Positions 22,279 to 32,425 of a stretch of 64,000 bases of DNA are shown one piece after another; within the stretch, counting starts at the first letter, position 1; every line of letters starts with the position of its first letter. Under the pieces are notes generated by a model that worked only from the letters and a program-made list of their open reading frames with translations, had not been told where the DNA came from and ran no database searches. Source of the DNA: Stachybotrys elegans (lineage: Eukaryota > Ascomycota > Sordariomycetes > Hypocreales > Stachybotryaceae); the NCBI GenBank assembly GCA_020746835.1, contig JAGPNK010000002.1, positions 3,348,001-3,412,000 on the forward strand. Reading direction: 5' to 3'. The position numbers were made by a program, and so were the translations under genes.

Positions 22279-24181
22279 TTACTCCTCAGCCTCCTCGGCC
22301 TCGGGCTCCTGGACGTCGTCCTCGTCATCGTCGAAGCTGCCGGCGGGCACCTCGTACAGACGGAGGATGGACTTGTTGGGGTCCTTGACGAGGACAAACT
22401 TGCCCTCCTCGCGCTTCAGGCACATGTCGGCAATGGTGCGGACGATGCCCCAGCCGTTGGAGAGGGACAGGTTCATCTGGTTGGCGAAGTCGCGGGGCTT
22501 CCAGCCGACGACGCCGAGGATGACGTGCTTGTCGTTGAGCTTGGGGTTTACGCGAGAGACGAAACTATAAATGATGTCAGCATATGAACAGTAATGCAAT
22601 GAAAAAAAAAATGGAAAAAAAAAGAAAAAAAAGTCGGTAAGGGGTAAGGGGTAAGGGGTAAACAGGGAGGCATACCCAAGCTTCATGATGTCCGACTTGG
22701 CGAGGATGCTCTGCACCGTCCAGCGGGCCAGCTTGCAGCTGTTGTTCTTCATCTCAGTGGCGACGACGGCACCGCGCTGGGTGACGAGCTTGCTCCTCCA
22801 GTCGAGGGCGCCGCCGCTACCCTGGGCCTTGCTGTCGAACTCGTTGAGCGCCTTGATGGTCATGAACTGGTCCTCGCCGCTGATGGCGTTCTTCTGGACG
22901 GCATCGACCTCGGTACGGACGACAAGGTAGACGGGCTCCTCGTCGTTGGTGGACAGGTCGAAGCGGCGGTACTTGTAGGCCTTGCTGGCGGGGGGGTCCG
23001 TGTCCTCGGAGGCGTTGTAGAAGGGGTTGGCGTTGGCCATCTCGACCTTGGCCGAGTCGTTCTCGTTGACGACCTGGTTGGCGAAGTTGTGGTTGATGTA
23101 GGTGGCCTCCTCGGCGAGGGCGGGGGGCTGGTTGATGCCGTCCTTGCCGTCGCCCTCGAGGGGCGCGTCGGCGGCGTTCTCGTTGACCGTCACCATGTCG
23201 AGCGTGGCGTTGTCGCGCTTGTCGAGGAAGATCTTGTTGCCCTGGCGCACAATGACAATGTCCCAGGGGTAGACGGAGCGCGTCGAGCACATGAGCATGG
23301 ACAGGATGCTGTCGGTGGCGAAGATGGTGGCCTCGTCCTTGTCGGCGAGCTCCTGGATGATGGGGTCCGAGGACGTGGTGACGTTGTAGGCGGCGCGGTC
23401 AATGGCCATGAGCTTCTTCTCGGCGCCCTTGACGGGGGGCTTGTCGTAGGAGCGGTCGTAGTAGTAGACGAAGCCGTAGTCCTCGAGGTCCTCGCCCTCG
23501 TCGGCGTCGAGGTTCAGCTTAGCCAGGCGGTTAAAGTCAATCTCCTCCAGCAGCTGCCAGTCGGCCTTGATGTTGATGCTGGCGTCGCGGTTGCGCGCCG
23601 GCTTGTCGTAGTCCTTCCAGCCGAAACGGCGCCCGCGGGACGACGCACCGCCACGGCCGCGGTCGTAGCCGCCGTAGCCCTGGCGTCCGCCCGCGCCCGA
23701 CCGCGTGAGCTGCTGTCGTCCTCCCGACCGGGCGTCGCCCCGGCCGCCGCGCTGGCCACGGCCCCGCGTGAAGACGGCACCGCGGCCGTATCTCGACTTG
23801 GGGGCGTCTCTGGTGTTGCTGACGACGGAGAAGGTCGACTCGTCCTCGGCGAGGGGGGCGTTGAAGGTGAGGGCGTGGCTGGCACCATAGACTTGTTGGT
23901 CTGGGAGGAAAACGAGAGCTGTCAGTCACTGGCTTCAAAACAATATGTGTGTCCCTTTTTTTCGACTTACCCCTATAGCTGCGGTTGTACTGCATGCGAC
24001 CTCCACGCTCTCGATCCTTGCCCTCGGCGGTCCAGTCAGCCATGCGTCCCAGCTTGTCGCCCTTGGAGAAGGGCGCATAGGGCACGCCATCGAGGGTGGT
24101 CTCGGTGGTGACGGGAGGGCCCCAGCCGTCTCCGGGGGGGCAGCTCTGGACTATCTTGACGTAGTCGAGCGAGTCGGCCAT
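22279..24181 (-). CDS. Translation initiation factor eIF3 subunit D (Moe1)
   Basis: eIF3d is the eIF3 subunit that lies at the mRNA path of the 40S ribosome and can bind the 5' cap of selected messages. Exons 24181-23971, 23900-22676 and 22564-22279 give 573 residues, the usual length. The N-terminus ([23 protein letters not shown]) is strongly conserved, followed by an RG-rich segment (about 105-150) with many Gly-Arg-Gly repeats. The cap-binding fold follows, including [18 protein letters not shown] and [25 protein letters not shown]. The C-terminus is acidic. The second intron contains three TTACCCC copies and long T runs on the coding strand. Confidence 0.95.
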
Positions 24182-24637
24182 TTTGAACGGTGGTGTTGTG
24201 TGTTTGTGTGAAGAGTGGAGGAAGGGGGAGGGGCGCAGAAAGGACGGCTTCGCTGCACTCTATCACGACGGCAGAGAATTTGTGGTTTCGATATCGTTTT
24301 TGTGGTGGGGTGTGGGGCACAAGCCTGCCTGCCACTTCTCCCAAGCCCCGCCACGGCCTGGTGTCCAGGGTAGGTCCAAAAATCAATCCAGTCAAGATGG
24401 GACTGATGTACCGCAACAGACTCATCACACTGCCGTCTCTGACAGGAGTGCTCGTTGTTTTCGTGGTTAAGAGCTGGTAATTACCCGAGGTTCATATACT
24501 GTAGAAGCTCTGTTATCAACAGTTGATTATGCCAAGGCATATCACATGCACAACTCTTGAAATAGACATTAGAAAACTCAATATCATGATCCCCTCACAG
24601 TTGAGCGAATAGCTGCATAATTGCTTGTGGAAGACTG
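24182..24637. other. Intergenic stretch upstream of eIF3d
   Basis: About 460 bp between the eIF3d start and the 3' end of the next minus-strand gene; nothing recognisable beyond the expected promoter and terminator. Confidence 0.5.
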
Positions 24638-25348
24638 CTACCACACCCATGGGATGAACCTGGCAGTCTCAGCACTCCACGCCTCCCATTTCGGCCCAAA
24701 TGCCTCCCTCAGCAACGTCTCCTCCCTGGCGATATGTCTCGGAACGCCATGGACCAGCGCATACATCACCATGGCACTCGACAGCAAGCCCAGCCCGCGC
24801 ACATCCCCCAGGAAGCTCCCCGGGATCCAGCACCCCGCGGCGCCGTCCCATCGGAACAGGACCGCCATGTTGGTCGCCAGCATCATGACCTGCCCGACGT
24901 ATCCCGGGTGCTGCACGTAGCCGTACACGCCCCGCGTCACGAGCTCCCGTGGCGGCGTTGGCGCGCCCACAAAGTCGGCCGCGCCCAGCGTCCGCACCGC
25001 TGCCAGCCGCAGCGGGCCCCAGGCCGCGATGAGCGACGCCAGCCACGTCGCCGTATAGCCGTTCCACCGGAAGAGGTCCGCGTTGAGGTGCTCCGGGTAG
25101 CGACACACGGCGCTGGGGGGCTGCTGGTCGCCGCCGCGCAGCGCGAGTACTCCATGGTACGCCCCCAGCGCTAGGACAATGGCTCGGCGGATGCGTGCTG
25201 CCCGTAGTTCCGAGGCTGTGAACTCCTGGAGTCGCATCTCCTTCCACAGGGGCGGCATGAAGCATGCCATTGTCACGAGGCTGGACAGGAAAACCGTGGC
25301 GGCAAAGGCCATGTCTGAAAACGTCGCTGAACCCATTTTGGCTCGCAC
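24638..25348 (-). CDS. Integral membrane methyltransferase-like protein (ICMT/PEMT fold)
   Basis: Single-exon frame of 236 residues with several hydrophobic segments (about 9-30, 52-70, 98-120, 150-170 and 180-200). The C-terminal half carries RGVYGYVQHPGYVGQ, then REETLLREAFGPKWEAW and an aromatic end, the pattern of the isoprenylcysteine carboxyl methyltransferase/phospholipid methyltransferase superfamily (SAM-binding helices in the ER membrane). The true Ste14 orthologue is better conserved around this region, so this may be a paralogue of unknown substrate. Two start codons (residues 1 and 5) are possible. Confidence 0.75.
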   Translation of the reverse strand: MRAKMGSATFSDMAFAATVFLSSLVTMACFMPPLWKEMRLQEFTASELRAARIRRAIVLALGAYHGVLALRGGDQQPPSAVCRYPEHLNADLFRWNGYTATWLASLIAAWGPLRLAAVRTLGAADFVGAPTPPRELVTRGVYGYVQHPGYVGQVMMLATNMAVLFRWDGAAGCWIPGSFLGDVRGLGLLSSAMVMYALVHGVPRHIAREETLLREAFGPKWEAWSAETARFIPWVW

Positions 25349-25785
25349 CCAGGATTAAAGAGGTAATCGTAAGAGACTATTCTGTCTGTATGGCTTCCTA
25401 GAGAGTGGTGTTGGAAAAGAGAAAAAAAATACGGGAAAGGGGTCGAAGAAGGATCTGAGTGGTATTCGATGAAGTGTGCCCCTGGTGGTTCATCCGTGCC
25501 TCAGTCCACGGCCACATGATACCAAGCAATAAAAAAACAACCACCCTCATGCCATATACCTCTACTTCCAAAAACAAAAGGTCTCTACGTCTCTAGTTAA
25601 TACAGCCATCACAAGCATCGGATTTAATGATTGGTAAACGCTAGGGTATATTTCATATCTATGTCACAACAAATCCGATAACAGCACAAAACCCAACGTC
25701 TTGCTTCATAGTCAAACCAAACCCTGACAAAGGGGGCCGTTACATATCCAAACAATTCTATCTTCTGCATGCTCGCCCTCTGCTC
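25349..25785. other. Intergenic stretch
   Basis: About 440 bp, moderately A/T-rich, between the ICMT-like start and the 3' end of the giant repeat gene. Nothing recognised. Confidence 0.5.
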
Positions 25786-28700
25786 TTATCCTGTCAACTT
25801 CCTCCACCAGCTGCTCCGAGGCGTAGTGTCCATAAAGGCCGAGCCACGGCGGCTATGATGACGTTCGTCGCTGCCCTCTGACTCTGGAAATCGTTTGTCG
25901 CGTCCTTCTCCCCGGGCCCTGCGCCGACGCGGGTCCTCTGGCTCCTCGGGAGGCATGTCGCCATATTTGGCCCGCCTACGAGCCCGACGGGCCTCACGCC
26001 GCGCCTGCTCATCCTCCGTAGGGCCAGCTGCATCTGTCTGACCACCGTCCTCTGGCGGAGGCGGTGCATCTGAGTGTTCCTTCACCCATGACGAAGTTCC
26101 TGAGTGAGGCCATGCCATTCCATGCTCTTCAGGCTGTCGCCGGCTCCGGCGGGGAGGATAGCCGTACTCATCAGCAGACTCAACATGTCGACGACTGCTC
26201 TTCCGCTGGCGATCATCCACCTCCAATCCTTCTGCGGCCCTCGCGGCTCGCCTAGCCTCACGCCTTCGTCGACGCTCAGCATCATCCTCTGATGCTTCTA
26301 CTTGATGAGACCTGCGACGTTCCCGCCTTGCAGCCTGGTAAGCTTCATCGTCATTTTCGGCCGCGAGGGCAGCCGCCTCCCGCTCTTTGCGTATCCGCCG
26401 CCGCTCGTTTCTCTGCGCCTCTTTCTCTTCCAATGCTCGGCGCTCTTCTTCTCTTTGGCGCGCAGCGTGTCGCTCAGCCCTCCGAGCCTCCTTCTCCTCC
26501 TGTCTGCGGGCCTCCTCCTTTGCTCGGCGACCACTGTCTCTGTCCCTGTCCCTGTCTCTGTCCCGATCCCTAGTCCTTTCGGTTGGCTCGCGCTCGGCAC
26601 GCTTTGCTCGTCGCGCAGCTCTCCGTGCCTCACGATCGGCATCTTCTATGATCCCGTCACCGTCGGTAGCGTCACCTCTTGTCGCCCCCCTCTCGTCATC
26701 CGTCATGTAGGTGTTCCTTCGCTTGAGTTCAGGGCGCTCCGATTTGGGAGTCATGAGGCCTGTGAACAAACCAGAGATGCCCGACTTTCTTGCGCTAGAT
26801 GAGCCGCGCTTCAATGGCATATCTAAAGGACCGTTTGCATCAACCATAACTATGTCCTCCTCGGGGGGCGCCCTCTTTGACCTGTTTCGGGATGTCTTTC
26901 CTGGGCTGATGTCGGCGTCCAGTGCTCCGGTCATGACAATATCCTCCTCTGGCTGTCGTGTCCGGCGAGACCTGTGCCTGCTTGCAGAGGGATCGAGACC
27001 GAGGATCTTGGCAGCCTTTGGTGTCATGCCAGCCATGTCTTCTGGGGGAGGCGAAACTAGCCCATGAGCATCAACAGAGTGTCGGCGGGAGGATCTGCCG
27101 GCACTGGGTCGCTTCTCGCGTTGCGACATGGACCTGGAGATTGGAGGAGTGCTGAACATGCCGGCGCCCCGCGATCGTGGAGGCTTATCCGTCTTGTCGG
27201 CCTTGTCCGATGCCGAGCCTTTGGAGGATGTCTTTTCTTCCTTCTCGACAACTCTTCTGGACGACTTCTCTGGCTTGCTCCTCGAAGGCTTCTTTTCCCG
27301 ATCTCTATCCCTGTGCCTCTCCTTTTCGCCGCGCGAGACCGCAGCGACTGCGGCGCCCGCGGCGCCCGCGGCCACAGCGGCCGGTGCTGCGGACCACATT
27401 CCCCAGGATGAACCGTCACGACTGACCTTGGGACGGTCCCTCTTGGAAGACCTGGGCTCTGGTGGAGGGCTTACTGGCTCGTCCATCTCGTGCGGTGGAG
27501 GTGGTGCGTCGGGAACTGGGGGCGGAGGCGGCGGAAGATCCTCAAAAGCCGGCTCGTCTCTCGACTTGCTTTTCTTCTTGCTCTTCTTGGACTTCTCAGC
27601 CCTCTCTTCCCTGTATGTCTGTGCTTCAGGCTCTGCCATGTCGATAACCTCGATGATGTCATTCTCGTCCTCTTCGACCTTGCTCTTCTTCTTGCTCTTC
27701 TTGGATTTTTCCGCCTTCTCTGGCTTCTCTTCTGGAGCGGCCAGGTCAATGATCTCGATCGGGGGCTCCTCTTCTTCGGTCTTGCTCTTCTTCTTGCTCT
27801 TCTTGGGTTTCTCGAGAATCTCCTCCGCCGGAGCTAGGTCAACAATCTCCACAGGCGGTTCTTCCTCGACCTTGTCCTTCTTTTTGCTCTTCTTGGATTT
27901 GTCCTTCTTGTCTTTCTTCTCCTTCTTCACAGGCTCGGGTTCCGGTTCCTCTGGCTTCTCCGGTTCAGCTTCGGGTTCAGCCATGTCGACGACTTCGCCT
28001 GCAGGAGCTTCCTCCTCGTCGGGGAAGGCCCCAGGTACTTCCTCAGGAACGTCGTAGAATTCAGATTCTGCCCCGACGTCAGGCTCAGGCTCGACGACAG
28101 GCTCCGGTTCTGGCTCGGGCTCGACATATTTGCTCTTCTTCTTGGACTTCTTTTCCTTCGCAGGCGCTACTGGAGCGGGCGGTGGCGGTGGCGGTGGCGG
28201 GATCGGTTCCTCTTCTTCCACCGGCGCTGCCTCGAAACTCTTGAGCTTGTCAACAATCTTGCCACTCTTGGACTTCTTGGACGCCTTCGCCTCAGGGGCG
28301 TCGTCTGCCTGGGAGAAGAAGGAAACGTCCTTGTCCGTTACATCTTCTACAGCTACATGCCAGGATGTGTCAGCAACAATACCTCAGTACTTCCCATGCA
28401 CCTCGCTTGGGGGCAAGAAGAGGATGGGAAGCTTACCTTTCTTCTTCTTCGAACCGCTGAGGCCCCAGAAGCTGAATGCATCGTTTGTCGCTTTCTCCTT
28501 GGGCGAGAGAAGCTCCTCCACCTCGACCGGGTCCAGCTCCTCCAGCTCGGGTTCAGGCTCGGGTTCGACAACTGGCTCAGGTTCCGGCTCGGGCTCGGGC
28601 TCTGGTTCAGGTTCAGGCTCAGGCTCTGGCTCTGGCTCCTGTGCAGGTTCCAGTTCCAGTTCCTTCTCCTTCTCCTTCTCCTTCTCCTTGGCTTTTTCTT

Positions 28701-31700
28701 TGTCTTTGTCCTTGGACTTTTTATCCTTCTTATCCCTTTTCTTGTCCTTGTCCTTGTCCTTGTCCTTGTCTTTCTTGGAGCTCTTGGAAGACTTCTTCGC
28801 CTCTTCAGCCTCGCGGGCGGCCTTCTCCTCGGATTCTTGAGCAAGACGGGCATCTTCTTCTGCTTGACGCGCTGCTTCCTCTTCCGCTGCGGCCGCTGCA
28901 GCCGCCTCCGCCTCCGCCGCCTCCGCTGCCTCACGAGCGGCCTGCTCCTCGGCTTCGAGTGCTGCCTGTTCCTCGGCTTCGCGTGCTGCCTGCTCCTCGG
29001 CTTCTCTTGCTGCCTGCTCCTCCGCCTCCTTGGCGGCAACGCCAGCAGCAGCCCGCTCTTCCTCTCTCTTGGCTGCGTTGCTTGTGAGCAAGGCAAAGCG
29101 TTCGTTCTCTTTCTTGCTGAGCTTCTTCTTGCCAAGATTCTTCTTGTTGGTCAAGGTCTTCAGCTCCTCATCCTCCTTGGCGGCGGCAGCAGCATCTGCA
29201 GCAGCATCTGCATCACGCTTCTCCTGCTCTTCCCGCTCTAGCCGCTCCTTCTCTTCGGCTTCGCGAGCAGCCTGTTCCTCAGCTTCACGAGCAGCCTGTT
29301 CTTCAGCCTCCCGAGCGAGCCTCTCCTCCTCTTCCTGAGCCTCACGGGCGATCCTCTCCTCCTCTTCTTTGGCTTCGCGGGCAAGCCTTTCCTCCTCCTC
29401 CTTCTGTTCTTGCTCGAGCCTCTCTTTCTCAGCCTTCTCAGCCTTCTCAGCCTTCTTCTTCTCCTTTTCGAGCTTCTTGAGTTCCTTTTCGCTCAACTTA
29501 GGTTCCTTCTCCTTCTTCTTATCCTTGTCCTTATCCTTCGACTTGGACTTGGATTTGGATGCAGATGCATCCTCGACAGCGGGCTCGGGTTCTGTTTGTT
29601 CAAGTGGTTTAGCAATGTCTATACAAAGGGGTTGGATTGTCCCACCCTTGACTTCCTCCACGGCCTCAGGCGGTTCATCTACCGGCTCCTGGATGACTTC
29701 TGGTTCCCAATTTGAATTGTCAGCAATATTCTCAACCTTGTCCTTATCGGCAATGCCACAGGGACGTGACAAGTCATGGTTGTTGGTAGGTCCGGAACGG
29801 TCCAGGGGAATTTCCTCACCAGTCTCGGCCGCCGTTTCAAGTTCTATCAGGTTGGCGGCGTCCTTCTTCTTGTCCTTCTTGGAAGCGCCCCAGAAATCGT
29901 CATCATCGACCTTGGCCACCTCTTCGACGCTCTTCTTCTTGGTGTCCTTCTTGCTGGAGCCCCAAAAATCCCAAGCGCTGCTCCTGGGCTTCTCCTCCTG
30001 TTTGACCGACTCTTTGGAGGCTGCGGGAGATTCACCCCAGATATCAAGCTTATCAAGCTTCTTCTTCGTGCCCAGCAAAAACGAGCCCCAGCCCTCTTCC
30101 TCAGCGGGCTTTTCCTCCTGCAGTTTCTCTACTTTAACCTCTTTGATCTTGTCTTTCTTCTTAGAGCTGCCCCAAAAGTCGTCATCCTCCGGCTTTGGCG
30201 GCTCCGGTTCGGGTGGGGGGGTTCGGGAACTGGTTCTGGGTCATCCAGCAATCCCTTCTTCTTTTTCTTCTTGTCCTTCTTTGAAGTACCGGTTATGGCG
30301 CCCCAGAAGTCATCATCCTTCTTTTCGGGCTCGGGCTCGGGCTCAGGTTCAGGCACTGGCTCAGGTTCTTTGATAGGTTCGGGCTCCTTGCCCTTCTTCT
30401 TGGGGCCTCCAAACACCCCCCAGAACTCGTCGTCGTCCTTGGTAGTTTCAGCGGCGGGGGTAGGATCATCTAGAAGAGACTTCTTCTTCTTGTCCTTCTT
30501 CTTGCCCACGCCCCATATGTCGTCGTCTGCCTTGTCAGGAACAGGTTCAGGTTCTGGCGCAGGTGGTGGTGGCGGCGGCTCAGGCTCTGCGAGTTTGCCC
30601 TTCTTCTTCTTCTTGCCTTTGGTTGCTCCCAATAGCCCCCCCAGCCATCATCAGCTGGAGGGTCTGGCTTTGTCTCTACTACAGGCTCAGGCTCGGGTTC
30701 CGGTTCAGGCTCAGGTTCAGGTTCAGGGGGAGGAGGAGGCGGTTCAGGTTCCGCTAGCTTGCCCTTCTTCTTCTTGCCCTTTTTTGTTGCAGGAACGCCC
30801 CAGATATCCTCCACTGGTTTCTTCTCTGGCTCTGGTGCAGGCTCTGGTGCAGGAGGTTCAGGCGCTGGGGGAGGAACTTCCGGTTCGGCATCCACGGTGC
30901 CCTTCTTGGTGATTTTCTTGGATGTCGCCCAACCTCCCCAAAAGTCATCGGCGGGCGCTGCCTCAGCAGGGGAAGGGTCATCGAGCAATGACTTCTTCTT
31001 ATCCTTCTTAGGACCCCAGCTATCCCAGATGTCGTCGCTCTTTTTTTCCGGTTCTGGTTCGGGTTTGGGCTCCTCTGCAGGCTCGCCAAAGATGCCGGCC
31101 TTCTTCTTCTTCTTTTTATCCTTGGATGATCCTAGCCAGTCATCTGCGGGCGGTGCAGGCTCCGGTTCGGCCGCCTTTCCTTTCTTCGAAGATCCCCAAT
31201 CCCAAGGATCTGAGGCCTTGGTAGACTCGGGTTCGTCCATGGCTCCAAAGGCGAGAGACGATTTCTTTTTCGATTTTGTGCTCGCACCCCAGGGATTGCT
31301 ACTCAGGTCATCTTTATTGCCTGCGTCAGCATTGCCGGAATCGCCCCCGGCGTTTCCGTCTGAGCCTGTAAAGTCCCATGTGCTACCCGCACCGCCCGTG
31401 CCACCTGTATTCCATTTGGCGCCCCATGCTCCAAAGCCGCTCTTGGTATCTGTGGTACCAAGGCCGAGCTTCCCGCTTATGTCGTCTCCCAGTTTGATCT
31501 CGTCGAATGCATCGCCGCCGAAATCTCCAGCAGGCAGGCTCGGCGCAGCTCCTCCACCATCACCCTTTTTCGAGTCCTTGTTGCCATCGCCATCGCCGGC
31601 ACCACCAGCAGCCCCGTCACCATTTCCAGCATCCCCGCCGCCGCCCTGATCTCCTCCACCACCGGCGTCGCCATCGCCATCTTTCTTATCCCCGTTATCC

Positions 31701-32425
31701 TCGGGCGGTTTTGAGGGTGCGGGCGCATTGTTCTTCTTCTTTTTCTTCGCAACTTCCCGGACGCCCTCGGTTGAGCCGAAGTCGATCAAGAAGAAGTCGA
31801 GGCTCGGGTCTCGCAGCAGGCGACCGTTGCCTGTCTGGCGCTCTCGCGGCGCATCGGGCGATGGGGACGGGGGAAGCGAGTTGCAACTGGCTGGCATAGT
31901 TGGGCGAGCGAGCCCATCCGTGCAACTTGGGTCTTCAAATCGATCGATGGGGGCGATGTCTTCTGGACAGGACTCGGGTATGAGACGAGACCACGGCAAC
32001 CAAAACTTTGGAACCACCAATGGTTTGTTGAGCTGTGAGGAGCAGGAGCCCAGCCTTGAGGATCGGTAACCCTAGAGGTGAGGGGGCAGTTAGAAATGCA
32101 CTTATGGACGGACCGCGCTGTGAATCGGTGGCGTATTGCTCCATCGACCACAGCGAATCGAGGGAACTAGTCGCCAGACACATGGAGGACAGGACGGCGG
32201 AAACTCAATTCCTGAAACGTGGACGCCAGCCACGGCGAGAGACGGGTAGTGACATACCTCATGTTTGTTTACTTGAGCAACCCACGCCTGCGATATCAGA
32301 CCCAGTTGCGTCCTCAATAGCCGTTCATCCCACGCAGTCGACTTTGGCCTCGGTTGAATGGCTGGTGAGCCATAGCGATTCCCGTTCCAGTGTGCCGTCG
32401 AGGGCAGAACATCGGCCGCAGCCAT
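25786..32425 (-). CDS. Giant intrinsically disordered repeat protein, frame broken twice as given
   Basis: Exons 32425-32258, 32071-28437 and 28352-25786. If two single-base losses at 30636-30642 and 30215-30221 are allowed for, all phases fit and the product is about 2,120 residues. I do not recognise a named family. In order: a short folded-looking N-terminus (DERLLRTQLGLISQAWVAQV); a Gly/Asp-rich stretch; more than a dozen modules of an acidic patch, Trp-Gly and a lysine block, roughly DDFWG...KKDKKKK, separated by (PE)n; a long charged helix of EEERLAREAEEQAAREAEE type; (EP)n; about four copies of KKSKKKSK plus an acidic hydrophobic core (VEIVDLA, IEIIDLA, EVIDMA); and a highly basic Arg-rich tail ending SSWWRKLTG. 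Almost all disordered; possibly a scaffold or condensate-forming protein. It could be a pseudogene if the breaks are real. Confidence 0.75.
30215..30221 (-). other. Second apparent frameshift in the giant repeat gene (7-base homopolymer)
   Basis: On the coding strand a run of seven C lies inside a PEPVPEPP stretch. As written, the frame leaves the repeat pattern; one extra C continues it into EPEPPKPEDDDFWGSSKKK. The change has the same sign as at 30636, and together with it the phase at the 28437 donor becomes correct. Confidence 0.75.
30636..30642 (-). other. First apparent frameshift in the giant repeat gene (7-base homopolymer)
   Basis: On the coding strand a run of seven G follows GAT GGC T. 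Upstream the frame reads DDGWGG, but then continues into an unrelated Arg-rich frame. One extra base restores the repeat pattern, continuing into ATKGKKKKKGKLAEPEP. No GT-AG pair explains the switch. Confidence 0.75.

Noticed and set aside
30215..30642. Programmed ribosomal frameshifting in the giant repeat gene
   Set aside because: Two homopolymer sites with the same missing base and no recognisable stimulatory structure fit sequencing error or mutation better; kept only as an alternative.
27128..31649. Several long open frames on the + strand opposite the giant repeat gene
   Set aside because: They are antisense translations of low-complexity Lys/Glu/Pro codons (poly-Ser, poly-Leu products) with no starts, splice sites or families of their own.
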